The notes under the pieces were generated by a model, which was not told where the DNA came from, made no database searches, and saw only the letters and a program-made list of their open reading frames with translations. From Bacteroidales bacterium (GTDB lineage Bacteria > Bacteroidota > Bacteroidia > Bacteroidales > UBA932): DNA of 35,997 bases. Below, piece after piece: positions 1 through 9,078 of this stretch; position 1 is the stretch's first letter; each line of letters starts with the position of its first letter. The stretch is taken from contig JAFZME010000067.1 in assembly GCA_017553405.1 (NCBI GenBank), positions 1-35,997 on the forward strand, read 5' to 3'. A program made the position numbers and the translations under genes.

Positions 1-105
1 CTCAATACGGAAGTCACCGTTACCCAGAAAGCCCTCCACGGCCTGACCGAGGCGGATGTTACTGATATCTTACCTTACACATTTGAAGATTTTGGGACGT
101 TGTAG
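1..105 (+). CDS. 3' end of an unidentified upstream gene (partial)
   Basis: Frame 1 is open from the window edge to a TAG at 103-105, giving 34 residues that end in FEDFGTL. The reading frame overlaps the start of the first TonB receptor, which is the kind of overlap seen between genes of one operon. I do not recognise the fragment. In Bacteroidetes the gene before a SusC-like receptor is often a FecR anti-sigma factor or a surface glycan-binding protein, but nothing visible here supports either. Confidence 0.4.
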   Translation, partial: LNTEVTVTQKALHGLTEADVTDILPYTFEDFGTL

Positions 106-2416
106 ATTTGGAATATCCGTTCTTGCGGCTGCGCTGATCGCCTTGTCGTCAGCGGCCCAGGAGCCGTTCAACCCGGCGGCCCTGCTGCGCGGGAGCTCCC
201 CGTCCGTCCTTGTCAACTCTGTGACAGGCAGTTTCGGGGAGGATTTTTCCGTGCTGGTGAGGGGAGGAAGTGGCATCCGCGGCTCCTCGCAGCCCCTTTG
301 GGTTGTGGACGGGGTGGAGATAACGCCGTCCCTGTCGTATCTCAACATCTATGACATTGAGAGCATACGGCTGGAGCGGGACCTCTCCGTGACCTCCCGA
401 TATGGCAACAGGGGAGCGAACGGAGTTGTCATCGTCACCACCGGTGCCGGCCGCAGCGACGAGAAGTTCCGCGTGAAGTGGAACTCCGACATCGGATTGT
501 CGATGTCCGCAATGAAGGTCGCAGGGACGGCCCCGGGATTCAACCACAACCACTATGTCTCCTTCCTCGGAAGCACCGGACATTCGATGTACGGCGTGTC
601 CGGTTGGTTCAGGCAGACTGACGGCGTGGAGCCTCGCGACAATGGCCTTGCGGGCGGCCTAAGGGCCTTCTTTGAGAACAAGGCCAACAGCGTGCTCACT
701 TTCGGGATGAACTCCACCTTCGTTATGGGCAAGTCCAATACGCCGGCCTGCACGGAGCCCTTCGGCAGCGGAAGCCTCACCCTGCTTCAGCGCAATCCCG
801 ATTTCTTCCCTGACCAGAGCGTGGCCGGATGGAAGGAGGACTACGACAATGAGAGGCAGGACAAGCGTTTTACCAGCGGCATATTCCTCGCCGCCAATAT
901 AGGCAAGTTCGTCAAGTTCAAGCTTGACACCGGGGTGGATCTCAACAACTCCGACAGTTTCATATGGTACGGAGACAGGACTCCGCTCGGCGCGGAAGAA
1001 AACGGCCGCTCGATAGTCAAGGGCAACACCGATTTCGCCTATAACGCCGGAGCCCATCTTACGTTTAACCGTTATTTTGCCGACAAGCATCATCTGATTG
1101 CCGAGCTAACTGCGGATCTCCGCGGAGCCAACGTCAAGCGCGGCACGATGATCGGTAGCGACTTCTTCACCCACAAGCTCCGGGCGAGAGGCCTCAACCT
1201 CTATAACAGTGACCCCGACATCCGCAAGTACGAGTACAACACGTTCTCGTATGGGGCTCTGCTCAATCTTGGCTATGAATATGCGGATATGGTCGGAGTG
1301 AGCGCCCTGCTCCGAATAGACCACACGCCTCGTTACGAGAAGGTCCCCGACCTTTACAAGAACGGCAGTGCGTGGGTGGATCTTCACAAGGCCCTCTTCC
1401 CGGATGGGAAGGCCGTCTCGACTCTGCGCCTTTCCGGTTCATACGGAGAGGCCGGTCTTGACAATAACGTCCCCTATATCGGCTATGTGGACTACCTGAC
1501 CGACAATTATCCCGAGGTGCAGGAAAACCTGCAGATGTTCTATGAAGGCTTCCGCCACCTCAGGACACGCGAGGGGACTGCGAAGCTGGAGCTCGGCTTC
1601 CTTTCCGACAGGCTCACCCTTTCCGCCGCCTATTTCGACAGGATGACCGACGACGCATTTACATCGTACTGCTTTGGCAGGCAGGATGGCTATTACTGGG
1701 TGAAAGCTCCGCGCGAGAGTCATTTCAGCCGCGAAGCCCGCATCTCGATGCGCGGCATCGAAGCCGAGGTGAAGGGAGTGATACTAAAGGCAGATAAGTA
1801 CTCCTGGAGCGCTTCGGCAGGCTTTGCCTGGAACATAGCCCAGATCGTCAAAGTGGATGACGGCGATCTCCACGGCCCGTTCATCGGCGGAGATTTCATC
1901 GCCACTGCAAATGTGCTCGGCTATTCTCCGTCTTCTTTCTATGGCTACAAGACCGATGAGAACGGCGAACTCATAGATGTCACCGGCGACGGCGTGGTCA
2001 ACCGCTTCGACCGCCAGATCATAGGCGGTTCTATGCCGAAGTTCTATGGCAGCGTCGGTACGTCGTTCACCTATGGCGATTTCTCCTTCGAGATGCTTGC
2101 AACCTGGGCCGCGGGACATCAGATCCTTGAGCTCAACAAGCTCCTTTTCGAAGGAGCCCCGGACTACGACATCACTGACAGGTACCTTCGCAAGGGCGAC
2201 TACCTGCGCCTTTCGCGCGCTCGTGCCGAGTATTCTGTTCCGCTTAAGAAACAGACGGTCGTAAAGGCGCTCAAGGTGTCGCTTTCCGGTTATGATCTTC
2301 TTACTTACAGCGCTTCCGGGCGCTGGAATCCTACGGTCATCGGTGTCGACTACGGCACCTGTCCGAGTTCCGCCGCTCTGCTTGCGGGTGTTTCACTGAC
2401 TTTCGGGAGGAAATGA
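56..2416 (+). CDS. TonB-dependent receptor, SusC-like, short form
   Basis: Outer-membrane TonB-dependent transporter of 786 aa, expected to import a ligand using TonB/ExbBD energy. After a signal peptide (hydrophobic core VLAAALIALSSAAQ) the plug begins almost at once: VRGGSGIRGSSQPLWVVDG, then GNRGANGVVIVTT at about residues 115-130. The rest is a beta-barrel with the Asp-rich loop typical of SusC proteins (DVTGDGVVNRFDR). It lacks the N-terminal carboxypeptidase-regulatory-like domain and a clear TonB box, and is about 200 residues shorter than the next receptor. The C-terminus is TFGRK, so the usual terminal aromatic residue is followed by three extra residues. ATG 56 is used, but TTG 83 (reading MKILGRCRFG) gives a more typical signal peptide and less overlap with the upstream gene. 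The 1-bp gap to the next gene implies co-transcription. Confidence 0.85.
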   Translation: MLLISYLTHLKILGRCRFGISVLAAALIALSSAAQEPFNPAALLRGSSPSVLVNSVTGSFGEDFSVLVRGGSGIRGSSQPLWVVDGVEITPSLSYLNIYDIESIRLERDLSVTSRYGNRGANGVVIVTTGAGRSDEKFRVKWNSDIGLSMSAMKVAGTAPGFNHNHYVSFLGSTGHSMYGVSGWFRQTDGVEPRDNGLAGGLRAFFENKANSVLTFGMNSTFVMGKSNTPACTEPFGSGSLTLLQRNPDFFPDQSVAGWKEDYDNERQDKRFTSGIFLAANIGKFVKFKLDTGVDLNNSDSFIWYGDRTPLGAEENGRSIVKGNTDFAYNAGAHLTFNRYFADKHHLIAELTADLRGANVKRGTMIGSDFFTHKLRARGLNLYNSDPDIRKYEYNTFSYGALLNLGYEYADMVGVSALLRIDHTPRYEKVPDLYKNGSAWVDLHKALFPDGKAVSTLRLSGSYGEAGLDNNVPYIGYVDYLTDNYPEVQENLQMFYEGFRHLRTREGTAKLELGFLSDRLTLSAAYFDRMTDDAFTSYCFGRQDGYYWVKAPRESHFSREARISMRGIEAEVKGVILKADKYSWSASAGFAWNIAQIVKVDDGDLHGPFIGGDFIATANVLGYSPSSFYGYKTDENGELIDVTGDGVVNRFDRQIIGGSMPKFYGSVGTSFTYGDFSFEMLATWAAGHQILELNKLLFEGAPDYDITDRYLRKGDYLRLSRARAEYSVPLKKQTVVKALKVSLSGYDLLTYSASGRWNPTVIGVDYGTCPSSAALLAGVSLTFGRK

Positions 2417-2417
2417 T

Positions 2418-5414
2418 ATGAGAAAGATAATTCTTGCAGTATTGTTCCTCCTTGGCAGCCTGAGCGTCTATGCCCAGCTTCCCGACTCCCTGTCATCCCT
2501 GTCCGACCGTCAGCTGGATTCGCTGCTGTATGGTCCGAAGGTGGACACTCTTGAGGAGACCGTCATTGTGGGCTACGGCTATATGCGAAAGAGTGACCTT
2601 ACAGGTGCCGTGACCTCTATCCGCCTCGACGAGGACGAAGCGGCCCGTTCGACTTCTATAGACCAGCTTATCCAGGGCCGTGCAGCCGGCGTGCAGATCG
2701 TGCGTAACGGTGGAGCTCCCGACGGCGGTATAGCGATGAGGATCAGGGGACTGTCTTCCTTCAATGGAAGCTCGGAGCCTCTGTATGTCGTGGACGGAGT
2801 CATTCTCAACGCTTCGCAGGGAGGGGAGACCCTTCTCTCGAGGGGAGCCGACAACGGCAGCAGCGACGAGACTTTCAACGGCCTGCTAGGCCTCAATCCC
2901 TCCGACATCCAGAGCGTCGAAATTCTCAAGGACGCTTCGGCGACTGCAATCTACGGAGCGCTCGGCGCCAACGGCGTAGTGCTAATCACGACCAAGACGG
3001 GCCGCAAGGAGCGCCCCGTGATCCGCTTTACGGCCGGAGTCGATGTGAGTATGGCGACAAAGAGGATCGACGTGCTCTCCTTCGACGAATATGTCAGCTA
3101 TCTCGAAGACACGGGGAGCACCGCGTATCTTCGTGAGATATATGAGGATCCCGAGACTCATTCGGGTCTCAAGGTCAGGCCTGTCGACTGGCAGAAGGAA
3201 GCCCTCCGGGTTGCCGTGAGCCAGCGCTACAACTTTGCTATCTACGGCAAGCCGAAGAATCTTGCCTACTCATTCTCGATGGCGTTCAACGACAGGAGGG
3301 GAGTTATCAAGGACACCGGCGTGCGCCAGTACATCGCCAGGCTTAACCTCGACTGGACTGTGAGCCCGAAGTTCAAGCTGGGCGCCCGTTTCAATGCGGC
3401 TCATATACACTCGGATATGACGCAGTCCACCGGCGGCGGCCGTATGTCGTCCGCGGCGTCCCTCGTGAGATCGATTATCTCCTACAGGCCGTATTTCGCT
3501 TCATACGACCTTGAGGACGAGTACAGCTACGACGACGGCGACGAGGATGTGAAATCCAGCCCCTACCGCTGGCTCGACAAGACTCATTTTTCCAACGACA
3601 GGAAGGATTACCGTATCACTCCGACACTCTATCTGGAAGGGAAAATCACCCCCTGGCTGACGTTCAAGAGCACGGCCGGTATTGACTACCGCAATTCCGA
3701 GCGCCGTAAGTTCAAGTCCTCCGCCATCAACACCACCAGTGTGGGTTCATCCGGCGCCATCGGCACCTATGAGTACTTCAACTGGAACTGGGATAACCTG
3801 TTCCTGTTCAACAAACGCTGGAAGCAGCACAGCCTGTCCGGTACTGTCGGCGCGACATATTACAGCAATTTCATCGGCTCCCAGGTCGTGGAGGGATGGA
3901 ACATTGACCAGTTCAAGGGTGGTCTCGACTGTATCAACTATGCACCCAACAGGCGCGAGACCTACACCGAGGTCAAGAGCAGCACGCTCTCCTTCCTTGC
4001 CCGCGGAATCTACAACTACAGGGACCGCTACGTCCTCACGGCCACATTCCGTGCCGACGGATCCAGTAAGTTCCGCGGTTCCAACAAGTGGGGATTCTTC
4101 CCGTCGTTCGCTTTCGCCTGGCGTATGAGCCAGGAGCCGTGGTTCCGGAGTTCGTGGATATCTTCGCTGAAGCTGCGTGCCGGCTGGGGCCGTGTCGGCG
4201 ACCAATCCATAGCGGACTACCAGACGACCAGCACCTACACGATTTCCGCCATTTCGGCCCACGATCCTGGCAATGTCTCCGAGACTTCCGTCACGGTGAC
4301 CCCGAGCAACCTGGCCAACCCCCACCTGAAATGGGAGACCACTGAGCAGCTCAACGGAGGATTCGACCTGAATCTTTGGAACGGACGCCTCAGCATCGTG
4401 GCTGACGGTTATATGAAGACGACCTTCGACCTGCTGCAGGCCAAGGAGATACCGGCTTCGACGGGAATGACCACATTCTACGTCAACGAGGGCACTATCC
4501 GCAACAGCGGATTCGAGCTCAGCGTGGAGGCCGTCCCTGTGAAGGCCGGCAATTTTGAATGGTCGATAGGGGGCAACATCACCTTCAACCGCAACAAGAT
4601 TGTCGCCATCAGCAAGACGGCCGACCGCAAGTCCATCTGGGTAACTACCGACCAGTGCAAGGATGTCGTGTATTTCGAGGGTGCCCAGATAGGCAACTCT
4701 GCCTACTGCGCGCAGACGGCGAATATCTTTATGGAGGGCTATGAGATGGGCCTCTTCTACGGCTACAAGGTCAAGAGGATAGTCCCCGAGGGTGAGACAG
4801 GTACGCCGATCAGCAACGGCGGCCTTCCCCGCGAGCCGGGCAGCCTTGACTATTACGATCTCAACGGCAACGGCTACATCGACGAAGGCGACCGCACCAT
4901 AATCGGCAACCCCAACCCGAAGCTTCTTTACGGATTCAACACGTCGCTGCGCTATAAGGACCTTACCCTCTCGGTGGCTTTCAGCGGCTCCTATGGCAAC
5001 GATCTGTTCAACTTCAACTCCGCGATAGAGACGGCGACCAATGTCACCAGACACAACGTCGTCCGCGCGGCCTACTACGATGCCTGGCGCCCGGACAATC
5101 CCGGCGCAAAGTATCCTGCTGTCGACAAGATCGAGAACAGCGACTTCAAGAAGTTCTCCAGCTTCTACATCGAGGACGGCTCCTACCTGAGGCTCTCGGA
5201 CATATCGCTTTCATATTTGTTCCGTGTGAGGAAGAAATGGCTGAAAAGCGTCACCCTGACGGCCTCCGCTTCCAATGTGTTCGTCGCAACAAAATACACG
5301 GGCTGGGATCCTGATGTCAACACCTATGGTACCAATGTGAAGAAGATGGGTATCGACGGAGGTTCGTATCCTTCCTGCCGCACCTTCTCCTTCGATGTCC
5401 GGTTTACATTCTGA
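2418..5414 (+). CDS. SusC/RagA-family TonB-linked outer membrane protein
   Basis: 998-aa outer-membrane channel of the SusC family, which forms a lidded transporter with a SusD lipoprotein to import oligosaccharides or related nutrients. Residues 1-20 are a signal peptide (ending SVYAQ). A TonB-box-like stretch, DTLEETVIVGYG, lies at residues 43-54. The plug contains QGRAAGVQIV, RIRGLSSFNGSSEPLYVVDG and ATAIYGALGANGVVLITTK. The barrel holds the typical DLNGNGYIDEGDR loop and ends in an aromatic residue (FDVRFTF), the usual outer-membrane insertion signal. The usual N-terminal carboxypeptidase-regulatory-like domain is missing; only about 20 residues separate the signal peptide from the TonB box. 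The SusD gene follows after 6 bp. The substrate cannot be read from the sequence. Confidence 0.95.
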   Translation: MRKIILAVLFLLGSLSVYAQLPDSLSSLSDRQLDSLLYGPKVDTLEETVIVGYGYMRKSDLTGAVTSIRLDEDEAARSTSIDQLIQGRAAGVQIVRNGGAPDGGIAMRIRGLSSFNGSSEPLYVVDGVILNASQGGETLLSRGADNGSSDETFNGLLGLNPSDIQSVEILKDASATAIYGALGANGVVLITTKTGRKERPVIRFTAGVDVSMATKRIDVLSFDEYVSYLEDTGSTAYLREIYEDPETHSGLKVRPVDWQKEALRVAVSQRYNFAIYGKPKNLAYSFSMAFNDRRGVIKDTGVRQYIARLNLDWTVSPKFKLGARFNAAHIHSDMTQSTGGGRMSSAASLVRSIISYRPYFASYDLEDEYSYDDGDEDVKSSPYRWLDKTHFSNDRKDYRITPTLYLEGKITPWLTFKSTAGIDYRNSERRKFKSSAINTTSVGSSGAIGTYEYFNWNWDNLFLFNKRWKQHSLSGTVGATYYSNFIGSQVVEGWNIDQFKGGLDCINYAPNRRETYTEVKSSTLSFLARGIYNYRDRYVLTATFRADGSSKFRGSNKWGFFPSFAFAWRMSQEPWFRSSWISSLKLRAGWGRVGDQSIADYQTTSTYTISAISAHDPGNVSETSVTVTPSNLANPHLKWETTEQLNGGFDLNLWNGRLSIVADGYMKTTFDLLQAKEIPASTGMTTFYVNEGTIRNSGFELSVEAVPVKAGNFEWSIGGNITFNRNKIVAISKTADRKSIWVTTDQCKDVVYFEGAQIGNSAYCAQTANIFMEGYEMGLFYGYKVKRIVPEGETGTPISNGGLPREPGSLDYYDLNGNGYIDEGDRTIIGNPNPKLLYGFNTSLRYKDLTLSVAFSGSYGNDLFNFNSAIETATNVTRHNVVRAAYYDAWRPDNPGAKYPAVDKIENSDFKKFSSFYIEDGSYLRLSDISLSYLFRVRKKWLKSVTLTASASNVFVATKYTGWDPDVNTYGTNVKKMGIDGGSYPSCRTFSFDVRFTF

Positions 5415-5420
5415 CGCGCT

Positions 5421-7205
5421 ATGAGAAAGTTGATTCCAATCATATTGCTTCTGGCCGTCACCTCCTGCTCGAAATTCCTGAACGAGGTGCCGACCACGTC
5501 CCTCTCGGACGACAGTGTCTATGATTCTCCTCAGGCGCTCGAAGCCAACATAAACGGCTGTTATCTTACGCTCAACAACGTTTCGCTCTGGAAAGGGACG
5601 ATGAACGAATATTTCCAGACCGGGTCTGGACTGATTATCTGGGGCGGCAACCGGACGACCGACGAGTGGCTGGACGGTATGTATTTCACGAAGTATTCCA
5701 CTTCCGTCACAGGCAACAAGAATGTCTGGACGGCCGTCTGGCTTGGTGTCAACCGCTGCAACAGGCTTATTGACAATCTGCCCGGCAGCCCTGTGGACGA
5801 GGACTTTAAGCGGGAGATAGAGGCGGAGGCGCGCCTGATCCGGGCCCATTTCTATTTTACCGCTGTCCGTATCTGGGGCGACGTTCCGATTCTGACTCAT
5901 TCTCCCGTTGAGGCGGAGGAACTCCACAATGCCAGGCAGCCTTTCGAGAATGTGTATGCCCTGGTGCTGGAAGACCTTGCCTTTGCAGAGAAAAATATGC
6001 GAAGCCCGTGGAGGGCGGAGGAAGTGGCTCCGGGCAAGAACCGGCCAAACAACTGGGCCGCCACGGCGCTTAAGTCGTCGGTCTATCTGACAATCGGCTC
6101 TCTGCTTTCTGCCCCGGACGATAATTTTTGGGACACGTCCAGAAGGACACCCGATTTCAGTGCCTGCGGGATATCTTCTGCTGAAGATGCTTTCACCCTG
6201 GCTTATGACACGGCGAAATATGTTATAGACGAGGGGCCTTATTCCCTTGCTCCGGACTACCGGACTCTCTTCCGCTGGACCGAGGAGGGCGACTGGTTCC
6301 TGCCGGAGAGCATACTCAAGATCACCGCTTCCAACAAGGCCGGGCAGAGCTACTGCTCGATCCATATGCTTCCGCCATTCCCGGAGGGTACGGCAAATGT
6401 CGCGACGACGAACTCCAATGCCGGCCGCGTGCGTCCCTGCCGCTTTGCGCTTGAGAATATCATAAAGTACTCCGGCGGCACTCGCGGCACCGGCTCGCAC
6501 AACAGCACTCTCTACGCGCAGACTTCCGATCCGCGCTTCGCCGCAACGTTCTTTGTGAGCTATAAAAATCAGAACACAGGGAAGACGGTGAACACCTATC
6601 CTAACGACGGCAACGTCACGTCCGCGTCCGATGCCTATATCAAGAAGTATCTTGACCCGACCTACGACGTCACCAGCGGCAAGGCGGATTTCTACCTGAT
6701 GAGGATGGCTGAGCTCTACCTGATTGCTGCGGAGGCGGCGGCGTCCCTGAGCGCCAGCCCCGGCGATGCGTGGGGGCTGAAGGCCATTGAAAATGTCAAC
6801 GTGCTGCGCGACAGGGCCAGGCATTCGAGGGACGTGGGCGTTTCTTCCGTCCCGGCCGACTGGTCGGCGGGCAACTTCGCCAGCAGCGAGGACCTTGTCA
6901 ATGCAGTGATGTGGGAGCGCCTGATCGAGATGATGGGCGAGGGCCACGAGTGGTTCGACACCCACCGCCGCGGTGCGACGTGGCTGCGCGACAACATCGC
7001 CGTTCCCGCCAACGAGTTCTATATGGGGCATCTGCCCGATTTCAACACTTATCTTGTGTATCATTTCCCGGGCGCCGTTGAGAAGGGGTATATCTATCCT
7101 ACGGAGATTATTGACCTCCGCAAGGGTCTTCTCAGTGCATATCCGGAAAGCGAACTCCGCCTCAACACCGCGGAGAACAGACAAAACGATTTTTTCTGGC
7201 AATAA
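5421..7205 (+). CDS. SusD/RagB-family nutrient-binding outer membrane lipoprotein
   Basis: 594-aa partner of the preceding SusC protein; SusD proteins cap the channel and bind the ligand at the cell surface. The N-terminus MRKLIPIILLLAVTSC is a lipoprotein signal with Cys16 as the lipidation site. SKFLNEVPTTSLSDDSVYDSP is the usual SusD opening with PT and the first helix. TPR-like helices include EIEAEARLIRAHFYFTAVRIWG, a hallmark SusD segment. The C-terminal RagB part has YLMRMAELYLIAAEAAA and VMWERLIEMMGEGHEWFDTHR. The length is normal for the family. The end (STAENRQNDFFWQ-like, residues about 580-594) is in the region that usually carries IP..E...NP.L.QN. It is in an operon with both receptors and the enzymes downstream. 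Confidence 0.95.
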   Translation: MRKLIPIILLLAVTSCSKFLNEVPTTSLSDDSVYDSPQALEANINGCYLTLNNVSLWKGTMNEYFQTGSGLIIWGGNRTTDEWLDGMYFTKYSTSVTGNKNVWTAVWLGVNRCNRLIDNLPGSPVDEDFKREIEAEARLIRAHFYFTAVRIWGDVPILTHSPVEAEELHNARQPFENVYALVLEDLAFAEKNMRSPWRAEEVAPGKNRPNNWAATALKSSVYLTIGSLLSAPDDNFWDTSRRTPDFSACGISSAEDAFTLAYDTAKYVIDEGPYSLAPDYRTLFRWTEEGDWFLPESILKITASNKAGQSYCSIHMLPPFPEGTANVATTNSNAGRVRPCRFALENIIKYSGGTRGTGSHNSTLYAQTSDPRFAATFFVSYKNQNTGKTVNTYPNDGNVTSASDAYIKKYLDPTYDVTSGKADFYLMRMAELYLIAAEAAASLSASPGDAWGLKAIENVNVLRDRARHSRDVGVSSVPADWSAGNFASSEDLVNAVMWERLIEMMGEGHEWFDTHRRGATWLRDNIAVPANEFYMGHLPDFNTYLVYHFPGAVEKGYIYPTEIIDLRKGLLSAYPESELRLNTAENRQNDFFWQ

Positions 7206-7209
7206 ATAT

Positions 7210-8238
7210 ATGAGAAAAGTTATTATGACCGCACCCGGTGCCATTGAGGTGCACAATGATGTTCCCGCGCCCAGGGCCGAGGACTTGAAAGGCAATGAGA
7301 TAATGATGCAGGTCAGGCACATCGGCATCTGCGGCTCGGAGATACATTCCTTCCACGGTATGCACCCTTCGTGCATATATCCCGTGGTACAGGGACACGA
7401 GTATTCGGGTATCGTCGTCGCCGTCGGTCCGGATGTGAAGAACTTCAAGCCGGGAGATCCCGTGACTGCCCGCCCGCAGCTCGTTTGCGGTAAATGCAAC
7501 CCCTGCAAGCACGGACGCTACAATATCTGTGAGAACCTTAAAGTCCAGGCATTCCACGCCGACGGCGCGGCCCAGGACTACTTCGTGGTGACGGAAGACA
7601 GGACAGTCCTTCTCCCGAAGGATATGCCACTGGATTTCGGAGCGATGATCGAGCCGACGGCAGTGGGAGCACACGCGACCAACCGCATCGACCTCAAGGG
7701 CCGCAACGTGGTGGTCTCCGGAGCCGGCACCATTGGCAACCTCATCGCTCAGTTCGTACAGGCCCGCGGCGCCGCGAAGGTGCTGATTACCGACATCAGC
7801 GACTTTCGCCTTGCCAAGGCCCGTGAATGCGGCATTAAATACACCCTCAATGTAAGCAAGACTCCGCTTGCCGAGGCCGTCAAGGATATCTTCGGAGAGG
7901 AAGGCTACCAGGCGGCGTTCGAAGTCGCCGGCGTGGAGTCTTCCATCCAGTCGCTGATGTCCACGATTGAAAAGGGCGGCGAAATAGTCATCGTGGCTGT
8001 GTTTGCCAAGAACCCTGTGATCAATATGGAGCACCTCGGCGAGCACGAGCTCAAGCTCGTCGGTACGCTTATGTATAAGCACGAAGACTACCTCGAGGCC
8101 GTGGAGCAGGTCCATAGCGGCAAGATCAACCTCAATCCGCTCATTACCGAGCGTTTCCCTCTGGAGAAGTTCTACGACGCCTACAAGTTCATCGACGCCC
8201 ACAGGGAGACCTCGATGAAGGTGATGATCGATCTCTAA
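7210..8238 (+). CDS. Zinc-dependent medium-chain dehydrogenase (sorbitol/threonine dehydrogenase-like)
   Basis: 342-aa cytosolic NAD(P)-dependent alcohol dehydrogenase of the MDR superfamily, likely oxidising a polyol or sugar alcohol. Catalytic zinc ligands are Cys41 (GICGSEIHSFHG) and His63-Glu64 (GHEYSG). The structural zinc cluster is complete: Cys93, Cys96, Cys99, Cys107 (CGKCNPCKHGRYNIC). The Rossmann motif is GAGTIGNLIAQ near residue 175, with an Asp (ITDISD) at the end of the second strand that favours NAD over NADP. The frame is open further upstream into SusD, but ATG 7210, 4 bp after the SusD stop, gives the expected N-terminus. The aldolase and kinase next to it suggest that the product is a ketose. 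Sorbitol, galactitol-phosphate or L-threonine dehydrogenase are all possible; the exact substrate is unknown. Confidence 0.9.
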   Translation: MRKVIMTAPGAIEVHNDVPAPRAEDLKGNEIMMQVRHIGICGSEIHSFHGMHPSCIYPVVQGHEYSGIVVAVGPDVKNFKPGDPVTARPQLVCGKCNPCKHGRYNICENLKVQAFHADGAAQDYFVVTEDRTVLLPKDMPLDFGAMIEPTAVGAHATNRIDLKGRNVVVSGAGTIGNLIAQFVQARGAAKVLITDISDFRLAKARECGIKYTLNVSKTPLAEAVKDIFGEEGYQAAFEVAGVESSIQSLMSTIEKGGEIVIVAVFAKNPVINMEHLGEHELKLVGTLMYKHEDYLEAVEQVHSGKINLNPLITERFPLEKFYDAYKFIDAHRETSMKVMIDL

Positions 8239-8241
8239 AAT

Positions 8242-9078
8242 ATGCTTGTCTCTCTTTCAAGTATTCTCAAGGCGGCCCGGAAGGGCCGCTATGCCGTCGG
8301 AGCGTTCAACTGCTTGAGCCTTGAGCAGGCCCGCGGAGCCGTTGCCGCTGCCGTGCAGCTGCGTTCTCCTCTGATTCTTCAGGTTGCGGAGGTGCAGTTC
8401 CCCTGCGCCCCTATGGAGCTTATTGCTCCGGTGTTCCTGCGGCTGGCTGTGGATGCCCCCGTGCCTGTCTGCGTCCATCTCGACCACGGCCAGAGCGTTG
8501 AAACTTGCCTCCGTGCTATGGAACTTGGCTTCAACTCCGTGATGTTCGACGGCGCGGCCCTGCCTTTCGAGGAGAATGTCCGGAAAACGAAGGAGGTGGT
8601 CAGGGCCGCGAGGGTTTGCGGTGTCGATGTCGAGGCCGAGCTCGGCCGCGTCGGTGATGCCGGGACGGACGATGAAGGCCGTCAGAATGCCGACATCTTC
8701 ACCGACCCCGCCCAGGCGGAGGCGTTTATCTCCGCGACGGGCGCCGATGCGCTCGCAATTGCGATAGGCAACCTCCACGGCAAGTATATCGCCACTCCTA
8801 AACTCAATATCGACAGGCTCCGCGAGATTGCCGGAAGGATAGCGACCCCGCTCGTCCTTCACGGCGGGAGTGGCACTTCCATCGAGGATTTCAAGGCCTG
8901 CGTCCATAACGGGATATGCAAGATCAACGTTGCTACGGCCCTACAGATTGCCGCCGCAGAGGCTGTCTATGGCGGGGAGAAGACCGATTATATCGGAATG
9001 AAAAATACGATCGAGGAGGCGACGCGCAAAGCCGTTTCCTGGCATATGGATCTTTTTGAAAGCGTAGGAAAAGCGTGA
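8242..9078 (+). CDS. Class II ketose-(bis)phosphate aldolase
   Basis: 278-aa zinc aldolase of the FbaA/GatY/IolJ family, cleaving a ketose phosphate to dihydroxyacetone phosphate and an aldehyde. Visible motifs are HLDHG with Asp81 as the catalytic acid/base and His82 as zinc ligand, VEAELGRVGD with Glu133, GNLHGKY with His179, and LHGGSGT with His207 (zinc and phosphate binding). The length matches GatY-type enzymes. It begins 3 bp after the dehydrogenase, and its TGA overlaps the GTG start of the kinase (GTGA). In this context it probably splits a ketose phosphate produced by the kinase. The exact sugar (fructose, tagatose or a deoxy-ketose) cannot be assigned. Confidence 0.92.
   Translation: MLVSLSSILKAARKGRYAVGAFNCLSLEQARGAVAAAVQLRSPLILQVAEVQFPCAPMELIAPVFLRLAVDAPVPVCVHLDHGQSVETCLRAMELGFNSVMFDGAALPFEENVRKTKEVVRAARVCGVDVEAELGRVGDAGTDDEGRQNADIFTDPAQAEAFISATGADALAIAIGNLHGKYIATPKLNIDRLREIAGRIATPLVLHGGSGTSIEDFKACVHNGICKINVATALQIAAAEAVYGGEKTDYIGMKNTIEEATRKAVSWHMDLFESVGKA

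Noticed and set aside
5211..7508. 765-codon open frame on the minus strand across the SusD and dehydrogenase genes
   Set aside because: Shadow of strongly supported plus-strand genes; no domain and no promoter box on that strand.
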